From positions 1 through 52,354 of the forward strand of contig CAUGRT010000018.1 of the NCBI GenBank assembly GCA_959602045.1: a stretch of DNA of 52,354 nucleotides, written 5' to 3'. Position 1 is the first letter of the stretch; the number at the start of each line of letters is the position of its first letter. A program made the position numbers and the translations under genes. Below, one piece after another: positions 25,565 to 33,971 of this stretch. Under the pieces are notes generated by a model. That model saw nothing but the letters and a program-made list of their open reading frames with translations, had not been told where the DNA came from and did no database searches. Source of the stretch: an uncultured Clostridia bacterium (GTDB taxonomy: Bacteria; Bacillota; Clostridia; UBA1381).

Positions 25565-26833
25565 TCACTCACTAACCCTTTTGATTATTCCGCCGCAGGA
25601 AGCAATGCAGGTTTCGATTGCTTCATAGCCGCGATCTATGTATTCCGTTCCCCAAATTTCACTTTCACCATCCGCCGCCAATGCCGCAAGCACCAACGCC
25701 GCACCGCCCCGAAGCTCACGCGCAATCAGCTTGGCACCGGTCAGTTTTTTTACGCCGCGCACAACGGCGCTGCGTCCCTCTACCTTAATATCGGCGCCCA
25801 TACGAATCAGTTCATCCACATGCTGAAAGCGGTTTTCAAAAATCGTTTCCGTAAAGACGCTGGTTCCGTCCGCAACGGCTGCCGCCGCCATAAACGGGGA
25901 TTGAATATCCGTTGGAAATCCGGGATAAGGCATCGTTCTTAACATCCGAATCCCTTTTAAGCGACCGTTGGATTTCAGATGAATGGTATTGTCGGTTGTT
26001 TTCAGACTAACGCCCATATCGCGCAGGACATGCAGCATTGCACCCATGTGCAGGGGTTCGGTATCTCTCAGAAAGACCTCGCCATCGGTAATCGCGCCGG
26101 CGGCTAAGTAGGTTGCCGCAACGATTCTGTCGGGCATGACGGTGTATTCCGCGCCGTGAAGCCGCTGCTTAACGCCTTCAATTCTGATAAGCCCCGTACC
26201 GGCACCACTGATTTTTGCCCCCATTAAATTCAAAAAATTCGCTAAATCCGTAATTTCCGGTTCACGGGCGGCATTGGATATGTACGTTTCTCCGTCCGCA
26301 TAGACAGACGCTAGCATGATATTTTCCGTAGCTCCGACGCTCGGAAAGTCCAGATGAATATTTGCGCCCGTCAGCTTTTTTGCTTCGCAGTGGATATAGC
26401 CGTGATCCTCGCTGATTTCCACGCCCAGTTCCTTTAATCCCTTTAAATGCAGATCAATCGGTCTGAGTCCGATCGGGCATCCGCCGGGCATACTGACAAT
26501 CGCGCTCCTGCATCGTGAAATGATAGCGCCCAGAAAAATAATGGAGGAACGCATTTCGCGCATTAAATCCTCGCAGATTTTACAGCCGCAAAACTCTGTG
26601 GGATTTACCCGGATTGTGTTTCCGTCGCGGTATACATTGTAGCCCAGGCGTTTGAGAACTAAGTCCGTTTTATGAACGTCCCGAAGCCGTGGTGCATTGT
26701 GAATGATACATTCCCCGTCCGCTAAAACGGTCGCTGCAAGGATGGGGAGAACCGCATTTTTTGCTCCTTGAATTTTGATTTCGCCCAAAAGCGGATTTCC
26801 GCCTTCAATGATTAATTTATCCACCTTTGACAC
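25565..26833 (-). CDS. murA: UDP-N-acetylglucosamine 1-carboxyvinyltransferase MurA
   Basis: A 422-residue EPSP-synthase-fold enzyme that adds phosphoenolpyruvate to UDP-GlcNAc, the first committed step of peptidoglycan synthesis. It starts KLIIEGGNPLLGEIKIQGAK with the conserved KNA motif, and the active-site loop SMPGGCPIGLRP has the catalytic cysteine that fosfomycin alkylates, so the enzyme should be of the fosfomycin-sensitive type. The GFPTDIQSPFMAAAAVADG and ELRGGAALVLAALAA motifs of the second lobe are intact. Overlap with ftsQ context fits a division/wall operon. Confidence 0.96.
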   Translation of the reverse strand: MSKVDKLIIEGGNPLLGEIKIQGAKNAVLPILAATVLADGECIIHNAPRLRDVHKTDLVLKRLGYNVYRDGNTIRVNPTEFCGCKICEDLMREMRSSIIFLGAIISRCRSAIVSMPGGCPIGLRPIDLHLKGLKELGVEISEDHGYIHCEAKKLTGANIHLDFPSVGATENIMLASVYADGETYISNAAREPEITDLANFLNLMGAKISGAGTGLIRIEGVKQRLHGAEYTVMPDRIVAATYLAAGAITDGEVFLRDTEPLHMGAMLHVLRDMGVSLKTTDNTIHLKSNGRLKGIRMLRTMPYPGFPTDIQSPFMAAAAVADGTSVFTETIFENRFQHVDELIRMGADIKVEGRSAVVRGVKKLTGAKLIARELRGGAALVLAALAADGESEIWGTEYIDRGYEAIETCIASCGGIIKRVSE

Positions 26834-26988
26834 CTCACATCCATAACATTGATTCTATGAGTATAGTATGTGAGGACGGATTATTTGGTGACAAAACCGT
26901 ATTGTCATTATACCATACAACCGCAGCATTTTAAAGGGGATATGTGAAAATATAACACTTTATTAATACAATTGTAATAAAAGAATGT

Positions 26989-27028
26989 CGAAAAAAGAGG
27001 CTGCTGCGCAAAAACACAACAACCTCTT
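26989..27028 (-). terminator. Terminator after murA-side convergent region / SDR upstream boundary
   Basis: On the minus strand the stem AAGAGGTTGTTGTG / CGCAGCAGCCTCTT (pairs include G-U) is followed by TTTTTTCGAC. It lies 16 nt beyond the stop of the SDR gene at 27044 and terminates that operon before murA. Confidence 0.85.
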
Positions 27029-27043
27029 GCTTTTTTGATTCTA

Positions 27044-27844
27044 TCACGGCTGTTTGCCGATGTAAGCCAGGATACCGCCGTCTACATACAGAATGTGACC
27101 GTTTACGGCATTGGACGCATCGGAAGCTAAGAACAGTGCAGGGCCACCCAGTTCATCGGGGTTCAGCCATCTGCCTGCCGGTGTACGGCTGCAAATGAAC
27201 TGGTCGAACGGATGTCTGGAGCCGTCTGCCTGTGTTTCTCTTAAAGGCGCGGTTTGCGGTGTTGCAATGTAACCCGGGCCGATACCGTTACATTGGATGT
27301 TCTGCGCACCGTACTCAGCACAGATATTTCTTGTCAGCATCTTTAAGCCGCCCTTTGCAGCAGCGTATGCGGAAACGGTTTCACGACCCAATTCCGACAT
27401 CATGGAACAGATGTTGATGATTTTTCCGTGACCCTTTTTGATCATGGAAGGAATAACAGCCTTTGAAACGATAAACGGAGCGTTTAGGTCAACGTCGATT
27501 ACCTGTCTGAACTCGTCAGCCGTCATATCGCACATCGGGATTCTCTTGATGATTCCGGCATTGTTTACCAGAATATCAATTACGCCGATTTCCTCCTCGA
27601 TTTTCTTTACCATATCCTGAACCATAGCCTCGTTGGTAACGTCACATACATAACCGGTTGCGTCGATACCGTCTTTTTCATAAGAAGCTAAGCCTCTGTC
27701 AACAAATTCCTGCTTAATATCGCAGAAAACAATTTTAGCGCCTGCGGCAGCGTATGCCGAAGCGATACCATAGCCGATACCGTAGGATGCGCCTGTAATC
27801 AGCGCAATTTTTCCTTCAAGGCTGAATGTCTTTAAAATATCCAT
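27044..27844 (-). CDS. SDR-family sugar-acid dehydrogenase, KduD/IdnO-like
   Basis: A 266-residue classical short-chain dehydrogenase. TGASYGIGYG (NAD(P) site), the NNAGI motif, the catalytic Ser in ICSMMSELG and the YAAAKGG triad with Tyr and Lys are all present. The GIGPGYIATPQTAPL...SRTPAGRW segment is characteristic of gluconate 5-dehydrogenases and 2-deoxy-D-gluconate 3-dehydrogenases (IdnO/KduD). The exact substrate cannot be read. AAGGAGG lies 8 nt before the ATG. It is the distal gene of an operon with the VOC protein at 27880. Confidence 0.85.
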   Translation of the reverse strand: MDILKTFSLEGKIALITGASYGIGYGIASAYAAAGAKIVFCDIKQEFVDRGLASYEKDGIDATGYVCDVTNEAMVQDMVKKIEEEIGVIDILVNNAGIIKRIPMCDMTADEFRQVIDVDLNAPFIVSKAVIPSMIKKGHGKIINICSMMSELGRETVSAYAAAKGGLKMLTRNICAEYGAQNIQCNGIGPGYIATPQTAPLRETQADGSRHPFDQFICSRTPAGRWLNPDELGGPALFLASDASNAVNGHILYVDGGILAYIGKQP

Positions 27845-27879
27845 TGGATTTTTCCTCCTTAAAAATAAATCAAATTATA

Positions 27880-28278
27880 TTACACCAAAGGGGTCGGGCG
27901 ATAGATCAGATGCATGAAGTTTCCCTCAATATCTCTGAACCAATATGTCTTTAAACCTTTGGCATTTTCCGATACATCATGTACCTCTTCCACTCTTTCA
28001 TCCGCCTTGAGCAGCGGAACGAGCTCGTCAAAGCTTTGTGAATCCACGGATAGGGCGATGTGCCGGATGCCGGCGGAGCGCTCAATATCCGATGGCTTGT
28101 CCGCTTCGGCTGTGACAAATTCAATCATGTCACCGCTGGGAAACGCCAGAAAATATGTACCCTTGCCGTTATCATAAACGATTTGACCGCCGAACATTTT
28201 CAGATACCAGTCCTTTAATGCGGCTGTGTCGTGCGATACGATCGCAATATGCTCAATACCCTGTACCAAAATCTTCAC
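27880..28278 (-). CDS. VOC (glyoxalase/dioxygenase) superfamily protein
   Basis: A 132-residue two-repeat vicinal-oxygen-chelate protein. The first half (VQGIEHIAIVSHDTAALKDW) gives one metal-binding His, and GIRHIALSV with FRDIEGNFMHLIYRP gives the second His and other ligands, so a metal site is likely. It could be a lyase, epimerase or isomerase; I cannot choose. It begins the minus-strand operon with the sugar-acid dehydrogenase and has its own promoter at 28303-28331. Confidence 0.75.
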   Translation of the reverse strand: MKILVQGIEHIAIVSHDTAALKDWYLKMFGGQIVYDNGKGTYFLAFPSGDMIEFVTAEADKPSDIERSAGIRHIALSVDSQSFDELVPLLKADERVEEVHDVSENAKGLKTYWFRDIEGNFMHLIYRPTPLV

Positions 28279-28302
28279 TCCCTCTCTTTTTAATATAATC
28301 CC

Positions 28303-28331
28303 ATTATAGCATACATTTCGTGAAATTACAA
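28303..28331 (-). promoter_or_regulatory. Promoter of VOC-SDR operon
   Basis: On the minus strand TTGTAA (28326-28331), a 17-bp spacer and TATAAT (28303-28308), 25 bp upstream of the VOC gene. Confidence 0.82.
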
Positions 28332-28385
28332 TAATAAAATCTTAAATTTATGCAAAAATCGGTAAATCCTACGGGAGCTTACCAC

Positions 28386-29306
28386 CTATTCATTTTCGAG
28401 CAGCGGTTCGTCCGAAGGCTCCGCACAGAATTTTTTTCGAAAACGGCTGGGCGACATGCCTTTATATTTATCGAATATTTTAATGAAATAGCTGCTGGAG
28501 GAAAAGCCGGTTGCATAGGCAATCTCGGTAATATTCCGATCTGTGGAGGTCAGCAGCTTCTCCGCTTCTGTGATCCGCACAAAGTTCAGATAGTCATTGA
28601 AGCTTTTATTCATGATTTGCTTAAAGATCCGCGAAAAATAACTGTAGCTCATATTTGCGAGCCGCGCCATCGACTCGGCTGAGATTTCCTCGGGATAATG
28701 ATTGGCGATGTAGTCCAAAACCACCTGCATGTTTTGGATATGCTCCGAGGTCATGGACGAGGTACGAGGGAGGTGAATCCCGTTATTGTTCCAATATCGC
28801 AGAATCCATACGAATATCCGATAAATATCCGAGCGCAGTGCCAGTTCAAATCCGCTTTTGCGATCATCAAATTCTTTCAGCGCATCATACATCAGATGGG
28901 GAATATCCGTTGCACAAATTTCGGAATGGGGAAATATTTTCTGCGGCGTCATGTCGTTCATCGTAAAAGGCAGGACGTATTTCACTTCGAAAATATCCAG
29001 TGAGGAATCGTAAAGCAGCTCCGGCTCGAAACGAAGGACGATGTAACGTCCGCCGCCCTCAGAGATGCAATCAATGGAATGAACCTCGTTTGAGTTAATC
29101 ACCAGTAAATCTCCGGTAAGAAATTCATATTTTTGATTATTCAGAACGACACTGAAAACGCCGCTCAGACAATAGATTAATTCAATATAAGAATGATAGT
29201 GCGCCATGCAGCAGCGATGAATGTGATCGACTCCTTGAATGTGGCATACTATTTTTTGTGTAATTCCGACGCGTTGAGGTTTGGGTTCTTGAAATGCTTC
29301 AGTCAT
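28386..29306 (-). CDS. AraC-family transcriptional regulator with cupin sensor domain
   Basis: A 306-residue regulator. Residues 20-120 form a cupin beta barrel (AHYHSYIELIYCLSGVFSVV ... GDLLVINSNEVHSI) that probably binds a sugar. The C-terminal 100 residues hold two helix-turn-helix motifs: EISAESMARLANMSYSYFSRIFK and ITEIAYATGFSSSSYFIKIFDKY, ending GMSPSRFRKKF. It lies between the VOC-SDR arm on its own strand and the ThuB/ThuA-like arm that runs the other way, so it is the likely regulator of both arms. Confidence 0.92.
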   Translation of the reverse strand: MTEAFQEPKPQRVGITQKIVCHIQGVDHIHRCCMAHYHSYIELIYCLSGVFSVVLNNQKYEFLTGDLLVINSNEVHSIDCISEGGGRYIVLRFEPELLYDSSLDIFEVKYVLPFTMNDMTPQKIFPHSEICATDIPHLMYDALKEFDDRKSGFELALRSDIYRIFVWILRYWNNNGIHLPRTSSMTSEHIQNMQVVLDYIANHYPEEISAESMARLANMSYSYFSRIFKQIMNKSFNDYLNFVRITEAEKLLTSTDRNITEIAYATGFSSSSYFIKIFDKYKGMSPSRFRKKFCAEPSDEPLLENE

Positions 29307-29668
29307 AATTGTACTCCGTTCTGCCGTTTCTGTATCGGAAACAGCTGCTCAAATGATAAGAAATTTTTGTGTTTCTGTTTAGACAAAATAGTGATATTTT
29401 TTTGAAAATTCATTATATCACATTCTGTCTGAAAAATCTATATTTTTCAAGAAAATCGCTGTAAAACAGACAAAATGCACAATTATATGCTGAATGAATT
29501 ATATATATTTGACATGAGCATAGAAAAAGATGGACGCGGTATCGGACGGGAGAAAGAGCGAAAACACAGCAAAATATTCTTATGATAAAATTTATTTATC
29601 GTATCATTACCATAGAGGAAATGATATACTTAGGCTATAAAGAACATATGAACATTTCCGGAAAAGGT
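29307..29668. other. Divergent regulatory region, left part
   Basis: This A/T-rich region separates the AraC regulator from the oxidoreductase operon. It contains T-rich stretches, the dyad GATAAATTTATTTATC-like at about 29586-29601 and a TATAAA box near 29637, but no gene. The rest of the 515-bp gap holds repeat copy D. Confidence 0.5.
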
Positions 29669-29761
29669 GAAACTTCATCTGTTTTTGAGTCTATGAAGGC
29701 GAGTTCCGCACATCGCAGCGGATGTTTGAGCCGCAATAGATTTAAAAACAGATGAAGTTTC
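29669..29761 (+). repeat. Covarying-arm hairpin repeat, copy D
   Basis: An 18-bp perfect stem (29669-29686 with 29744-29761, arm GAAACTTCATCTGTTTTT) encloses GGCGAGTTCCGCACATCGCA then GCGGATGTTTGAGCCGCAAT. This is the only copy between divergent gene starts rather than after a gene; it ends 61 bp before the next gene. Confidence 0.9.
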
Positions 29762-29821
29762 GCTCCGGCGTTACACTCAGTATATTATTTTTAAAATATA
29801 AAAGAAAGGAATGTGAAAAAG

Positions 29822-30907
29822 ATGGAGAAAGTTTTAAAGGCAGGAGTTGTAGGCTGCGGAGGAATTGCGAACGGCAAGCATCTTCCGGCAATCAAGAAAA
29901 TCAAAGAGGTGGAATTGATTGCATTCTGTGATATTATCGAAGAAAGAGCAAAGAAAGCCGCGGAGGAATATGGCGTTGAGGGCGCAAAGGTTTATACGGA
30001 TTATCAGAAGATGATTGACAGCGAAAGCTTTGATATTGTCTATGTTCTGACCCCAAATAAGTCACACTCACCGATCAGCGTCTATGCATTGGAGCATGAT
30101 TGCCATGTTATGTGCGAAAAGCCGATGGCAAAGACTTATGCGGATGCACAGCTGATGCTTGACGCGGCAAAGAAAACGGGCAAGAAACTGACAATCGGTT
30201 ATCAGAATCGTTTCAGACCCGACAGCCAGTACATGAAGAAAGCTTGCGAGCGCGGTGATTTGGGTGAAATTTATTACGCAAAGGCACATGCCGTAAGACG
30301 TCGTGCAGTGCCGACATGGGGCGTATTCCTAAATGAAGAAGAACAAGGCGGCGGTCCGTTAATCGACATCGGAACGCATGCATTGGATCTGACGTTATGG
30401 ATGATGGATAATTATAAGCCGAAGTCTGTCAAGGGCAGCGTCTTTAAGAAGCTGGGTGATCAGACGGAAACCGGAAACGCATGGGGTGACTGGGATCCCG
30501 AAAAATATACGGTAGAGGATTCGGCATTCGGTTTCATTCAGATGGAGAACGGTGCGACAATCGTTCTGGAGAGCAGCTGGGCATTGAACACATTGGATGT
30601 CAAGGAAGCAAAATGCACGCTTTGCGGAACAAAAGCCGGTGCGGATATGGAGGATTCACTGCGTATCAATTCGACCGATTTTGGTAAGCTGACAACATTG
30701 AAGCCGGAATTGGGTGCCGGCGGCGTAGACTTTTATGACGGAGAAACCGTCAGCGCGGCAGATGTCGAGGCAAGACAGTGGATTGACGCAGTTTTAAATG
30801 ATACGGAGCCGACCGTAAAGCCGGAGCAGGCAATTGTGGTAACACGGATTCTGGAAGCGATTTATGAAAGTGCAAAAACAGGAAAAGAGGTAGTATTCAA
30901 TGATTAA
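29822..30907 (+). CDS. Gfo/Idh/MocA oxidoreductase, ThuB-like
   Basis: A 361-residue NAD(P)-dependent dehydrogenase. The Rossmann start is AGVVGCGGIANGKHLPAI, followed by CEKPMAKTYADAQ, where the conserved Glu-Lys-Pro contacts NAD, and the GYQNRF and GGGPLIDIGTHALDLTLW motifs of the substrate domain with catalytic Asp and His. The gene overlaps the ThuA-domain gene by 8 nt, as in Sinorhizobium thuB-thuA, where the pair converts disaccharides to 3-keto forms. AAGGA lies 11 nt before the ATG at 29822; an in-frame GTG three codons earlier is less likely. Confidence 0.9.
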   Translation: MEKVLKAGVVGCGGIANGKHLPAIKKIKEVELIAFCDIIEERAKKAAEEYGVEGAKVYTDYQKMIDSESFDIVYVLTPNKSHSPISVYALEHDCHVMCEKPMAKTYADAQLMLDAAKKTGKKLTIGYQNRFRPDSQYMKKACERGDLGEIYYAKAHAVRRRAVPTWGVFLNEEEQGGGPLIDIGTHALDLTLWMMDNYKPKSVKGSVFKKLGDQTETGNAWGDWDPEKYTVEDSAFGFIQMENGATIVLESSWALNTLDVKEAKCTLCGTKAGADMEDSLRINSTDFGKLTTLKPELGAGGVDFYDGETVSAADVEARQWIDAVLNDTEPTVKPEQAIVVTRILEAIYESAKTGKEVVFND

Positions 30908-31619
30908 GGTAACAGTATGGAACGAATATCGTCATGAGCTTGAAATGGAGCATGTCGGCAAGGTTTACCCCAAGGGGATTCATGGCTGTATTCAAGAACT
31001 TTTGGAAACCAATGAGGATATTGAAGTCAGAACAGCAACCTTGGATGAGCCGGAGTGCGGCTTGACGCAGGAGGTTGTGGATGATACCGATGTTATGATT
31101 TGGTGGGGACATTGTGCGCATAACGAAGTTCCGGATGAAATCGTAGACCGCGTTCAGCAGGCGATTTTAAAGGGTATGGGACTGATCGTACTCCATTCCG
31201 GACACCATTCGAAGATTTTCCGCCGCATGATGGGAACAACCTGTGATTTGCGTTGGAGAGATAATGATCGTGAGAGAGTTTGGTGTTGTAATCCGGCACA
31301 TCCGATTGCTGCCGGAATCCCGGAATATTTCGAGCTGGAGCATGAGGAAATGTACGGCGAGCATTTCACGATTCCGAACCCCGATGAAGTCGTATTTATG
31401 GGATGGTTTGCCGGCGGCGAGGTATTCAGAAGCGGCTGTACATTCTACAGAGGCTGCGGAAGAATTTTCTACTTCCAGCCCGGACATGAGGAATTCCCTA
31501 CATATTATAATGAGTATGTGCAAAAGATTCTCGTAAATGCGGTACGTTGGGCAGCACCGACTTATCGCCTGGAGAATACCGGCTGTCTGCATGCAACGGA
31601 AATCCCCGAAAATAAGTAA
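30900..31619 (+). CDS. ThuA-domain protein
   Basis: A 239-residue member of the ThuA (trehalose utilization) family, a flavodoxin/glutamine-amidotransferase-like fold. It starts IKVTVWNEYRHELE, contains MIWWGHCAHNEV (where class-I amidotransferases would have the nucleophile elbow), LIVLHSGHHSKIF, and the conserved HEEMYGEHFTIPNPDEVVF block with HPIAAGIP. It overlaps the upstream oxidoreductase gene by 8 nt and is therefore translated with it. ThuA proteins are required for catabolism of trehalose and maltitol with ThuB; the reaction remains unclear. AAAGAGG precedes the ATG. Confidence 0.88.
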   Translation: MIKVTVWNEYRHELEMEHVGKVYPKGIHGCIQELLETNEDIEVRTATLDEPECGLTQEVVDDTDVMIWWGHCAHNEVPDEIVDRVQQAILKGMGLIVLHSGHHSKIFRRMMGTTCDLRWRDNDRERVWCCNPAHPIAAGIPEYFELEHEEMYGEHFTIPNPDEVVFMGWFAGGEVFRSGCTFYRGCGRIFYFQPGHEEFPTYYNEYVQKILVNAVRWAAPTYRLENTGCLHATEIPENK

Positions 31620-31737
31620 AATGTCAAAATCGTTTTATTATAAGTCCATATATCACTTGAAAAAGCATGTCCCATATGATATAGTAGGGATAGAAAAGGC
31701 TGAATAGCATTTGTTTTTGAGAAAGGAATTGAGAGTT

Positions 31738-32703
31738 ATGAATTTAAGCGTAATGTCACCGGTATTAAATCAAATGAGCTTAGAGGAAGCATTGGCTTAT
31801 TTAAGCAGCCTGGGCGTTGATTCCGTTGAGATGGGTGCCGGCGGTTATCCGGGAAAGGCACATGTTGACGCGGCAGATTATCTGGCTCATCCGGAAAAGA
31901 TTGAGAATTTTAAAAAGTTATTGGAAAAATATAATTTAAAGCTGTCTGCGATTGCGTGTCACGGAAATCCGGTTCACCCGAACAAGGAGATTGCACAGCG
32001 TTATCACGATGAGTTTGTGGCAGGAATGAAGCTTGCCGTTGCAATGGGCTGCGAGACAATCATCGGTTTTTCGGGCTGTCCGGGAGATTGTGAAAATTCG
32101 GAAAGACCAAACTGGGTAACCTGCGCATGGCCGGAGGACTATACAGAAACTTTGGAATGGCAGTGGAATGAGGTGCTGATTCCGTACTGGAAAAAGACTG
32201 CGGCACTGGCTAAGGAAATCGGCATTAAGAAAATTGCTTTTGAGATGCATCCGGGATTCTGCGTTTATAATCCGCTGACACTGATGAAGCTCAGAGAGGC
32301 GGTAGGCGATATTATCGGCGCAAATGTGGATCCGAGCCACTTGTTCTGGCAGGGGGTAGATCCTTGCGAGGCAATCAAGTATCTGGGTTCGGCAATCTAT
32401 CATTTCCATGCAAAGGATACCAAGATTGACGCACATAACACGGCGGTTAACGGCGTATTGGATACACGCAATTACGGCAATGTTCTGGAAAGAAGCTGGG
32501 TATTCAGAACGGTAGGCTACGGTCACGGGGCAGAGGTATGGAATAATATTATCAGTACCTTAAAGGCGGTAGGCTATGACGGCGCAATCAGCATTGAGCA
32601 TGAGGATGGCTTGATGTCGCCGAAAGAGGGACTGGAAAAGGCAGTTGCTTTCTTAAAGAATGTTTTAATTTATGAAAATGCCGGAGAGATGTGGTGGGCG
32701 TAA
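31738..32703 (+). CDS. Sugar phosphate isomerase/epimerase-like TIM barrel (IolE-type)
   Basis: A 321-residue xylose-isomerase-like barrel. Metal-ligand type residues are seen in KIAFEMHPGF (Glu), GANVDPSHLFWQG (Asp, His), HFHAKDTKID and ISIEHEDGL (Glu). The family includes inosose dehydratase, hydroxypyruvate isomerase, 3-keto-glucal hydratases and C-deglycosidase subunits, so the reaction is open. AAAGGAATTGAG lies before the ATG at 31738. It is followed 36 nt later by a second Gfo/Idh dehydrogenase, and the group forms one operon. Confidence 0.85.
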   Translation: MNLSVMSPVLNQMSLEEALAYLSSLGVDSVEMGAGGYPGKAHVDAADYLAHPEKIENFKKLLEKYNLKLSAIACHGNPVHPNKEIAQRYHDEFVAGMKLAVAMGCETIIGFSGCPGDCENSERPNWVTCAWPEDYTETLEWQWNEVLIPYWKKTAALAKEIGIKKIAFEMHPGFCVYNPLTLMKLREAVGDIIGANVDPSHLFWQGVDPCEAIKYLGSAIYHFHAKDTKIDAHNTAVNGVLDTRNYGNVLERSWVFRTVGYGHGAEVWNNIISTLKAVGYDGAISIEHEDGLMSPKEGLEKAVAFLKNVLIYENAGEMWWA

Positions 32704-32739
32704 GCGTTACCGCATACGGAATGGAGGATTAGGATTCAA

Positions 32740-33801
32740 ATGAAGCATATTGGAGCAATAATTGGTTTTGGCGGAATGGCGTCACACCATTTTGACAGTT
32801 TAAAGGATTATGATCGGTGCATGTATAAAGGCGTTTACGATGTTAATTCGGAACGTGCAAAGGTTGCTGAGGAAAGAGGGATGATTGCCTATCCGTCAAA
32901 AGAAGCATTATTGGCGGATGATGAGGTAGAGTTTGTTTTGATTGCCACGACAAACGAGGCTCATAAGGAGCTGGCGATTGAGGCGATGGCAGCAGGAAAG
33001 CATGTCATTTGTGAAAAGCCGGTTACCATCAATTCAGCGGAGCTGGAGGAGATCATGGCGGCGTCCAAGAAATACGGCAAGGTCTTTACGATTGATCAGA
33101 ACAGACGAACAAACCCTGATTTTCTACTGATGCGCAAACAGGTTGAAAGCGGAATTTTAGGCGAACCGTATGTCATTGAATCCAGAGTGGAAGGCTCGCG
33201 CGGCATGCCGACCGGATGGCGCACGATTAAAGCGTTGGGCGGCGGAATGATGCTGGATTGGGGCGTTCATCTGATTGACCAGATTATGTACATGGTTCCC
33301 GCAAAGGTGACAAACGTATATTGCAGAATGTTTAAAATTCAATATCCGGAGGTTGATGATAATTTCCACTTGACGCTGTTGTTTGAAAACGGCTTAACCG
33401 CACATATTGAGGTTGCGACCAATAACTATATTGCGCATCCGCGCTGGTATGTACTTGGCAAGCAGGGAACACTGCAAATTGACGATTGGGACTGCAAGGG
33501 CAAGATTGTTCGCTGTACCGATAAGGAAGATGTCTGGGGCGAGGAAATTATTTATACAAAAGCCGGCCCGACCAAAACAATGGCACCGCGGAATGAAAAT
33601 TCTACAGAAACCATTGAAATTCGGGATGAGAATACAGAGCCGTATAATGATATGATTCCGGTCTATAACCAGTTTATGGATGCAATTGAGGGCAAAGCAC
33701 CGCTGAAGATTCAGCCGGAGCAAGCGCTGCGCGTTATGAAGGTTATGGAAGCGGCATTTGAGTCCCACGAGAATCAAACGGCAGTTCATACTTGTATTTA
33801 A
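32740..33801 (+). CDS. Gfo/Idh/MocA oxidoreductase, second copy in operon
   Basis: A 353-residue NAD(P)-dependent sugar dehydrogenase, paralogous to the one at 29822 but clearly different in sequence. It starts IGAIIGFGGMASHHFDSL, has CEKPVTINSAELEEI, and GGGMMLDWGVHLIDQIMYMV with the catalytic Asp/His. GGAGG lies before the ATG. A terminator follows 17 nt after the stop, ending the four-gene operon. Two dehydrogenases in one operon suggest oxidation at the start and reduction at the end of a pathway that passes through a keto-sugar. Confidence 0.9.
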   Translation: MKHIGAIIGFGGMASHHFDSLKDYDRCMYKGVYDVNSERAKVAEERGMIAYPSKEALLADDEVEFVLIATTNEAHKELAIEAMAAGKHVICEKPVTINSAELEEIMAASKKYGKVFTIDQNRRTNPDFLLMRKQVESGILGEPYVIESRVEGSRGMPTGWRTIKALGGGMMLDWGVHLIDQIMYMVPAKVTNVYCRMFKIQYPEVDDNFHLTLLFENGLTAHIEVATNNYIAHPRWYVLGKQGTLQIDDWDCKGKIVRCTDKEDVWGEEIIYTKAGPTKTMAPRNENSTETIEIRDENTEPYNDMIPVYNQFMDAIEGKAPLKIQPEQALRVMKVMEAAFESHENQTAVHTCI

Positions 33802-33817
33802 TTGAATAGAACATTGA

Positions 33818-33856
33818 AAAAACAGGGAGCCGATGACTAATAGGCTCCCTGTTTTC
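33818..33856 (+). terminator. Terminator of ThuB/ThuA-like operon
   Basis: Stem AAAACAGGGAGCC / GGCTCCCTGTTTT with an 11-nt loop, starting 17 nt after the stop of the second dehydrogenase gene. Confidence 0.9.
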
Positions 33857-33867
33857 GGTAAGGAATA

Positions 33868-33958
33868 AAAAATACATCTGTTTATTTGTTCGATGAAGGC
33901 GAGTTCCGCACATGCGGATGTTTGAGCCGTAATCAAATGAAGAAACAGATGTATTTTT
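33868..33958 (+). repeat. Covarying-arm hairpin repeat, copy E
   Basis: Arms AAAAATACATCTGTTT (33868-33883) and its complement (33943-33958) pair over 16 bp, with a further ATTTG/CAAAT pair inside (33884-33888 with 33934-33938) separated by a small bulge. The core is the shortest: GGCGAGTTCCGCACATGCGG then ATGTTTGAGCCGTAAT. It is 14 nt after the stop of the DUF1189 gene on the minus strand. Confidence 0.9.
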
Positions 33959-33971
33959 ATAAGCCCCTTTT

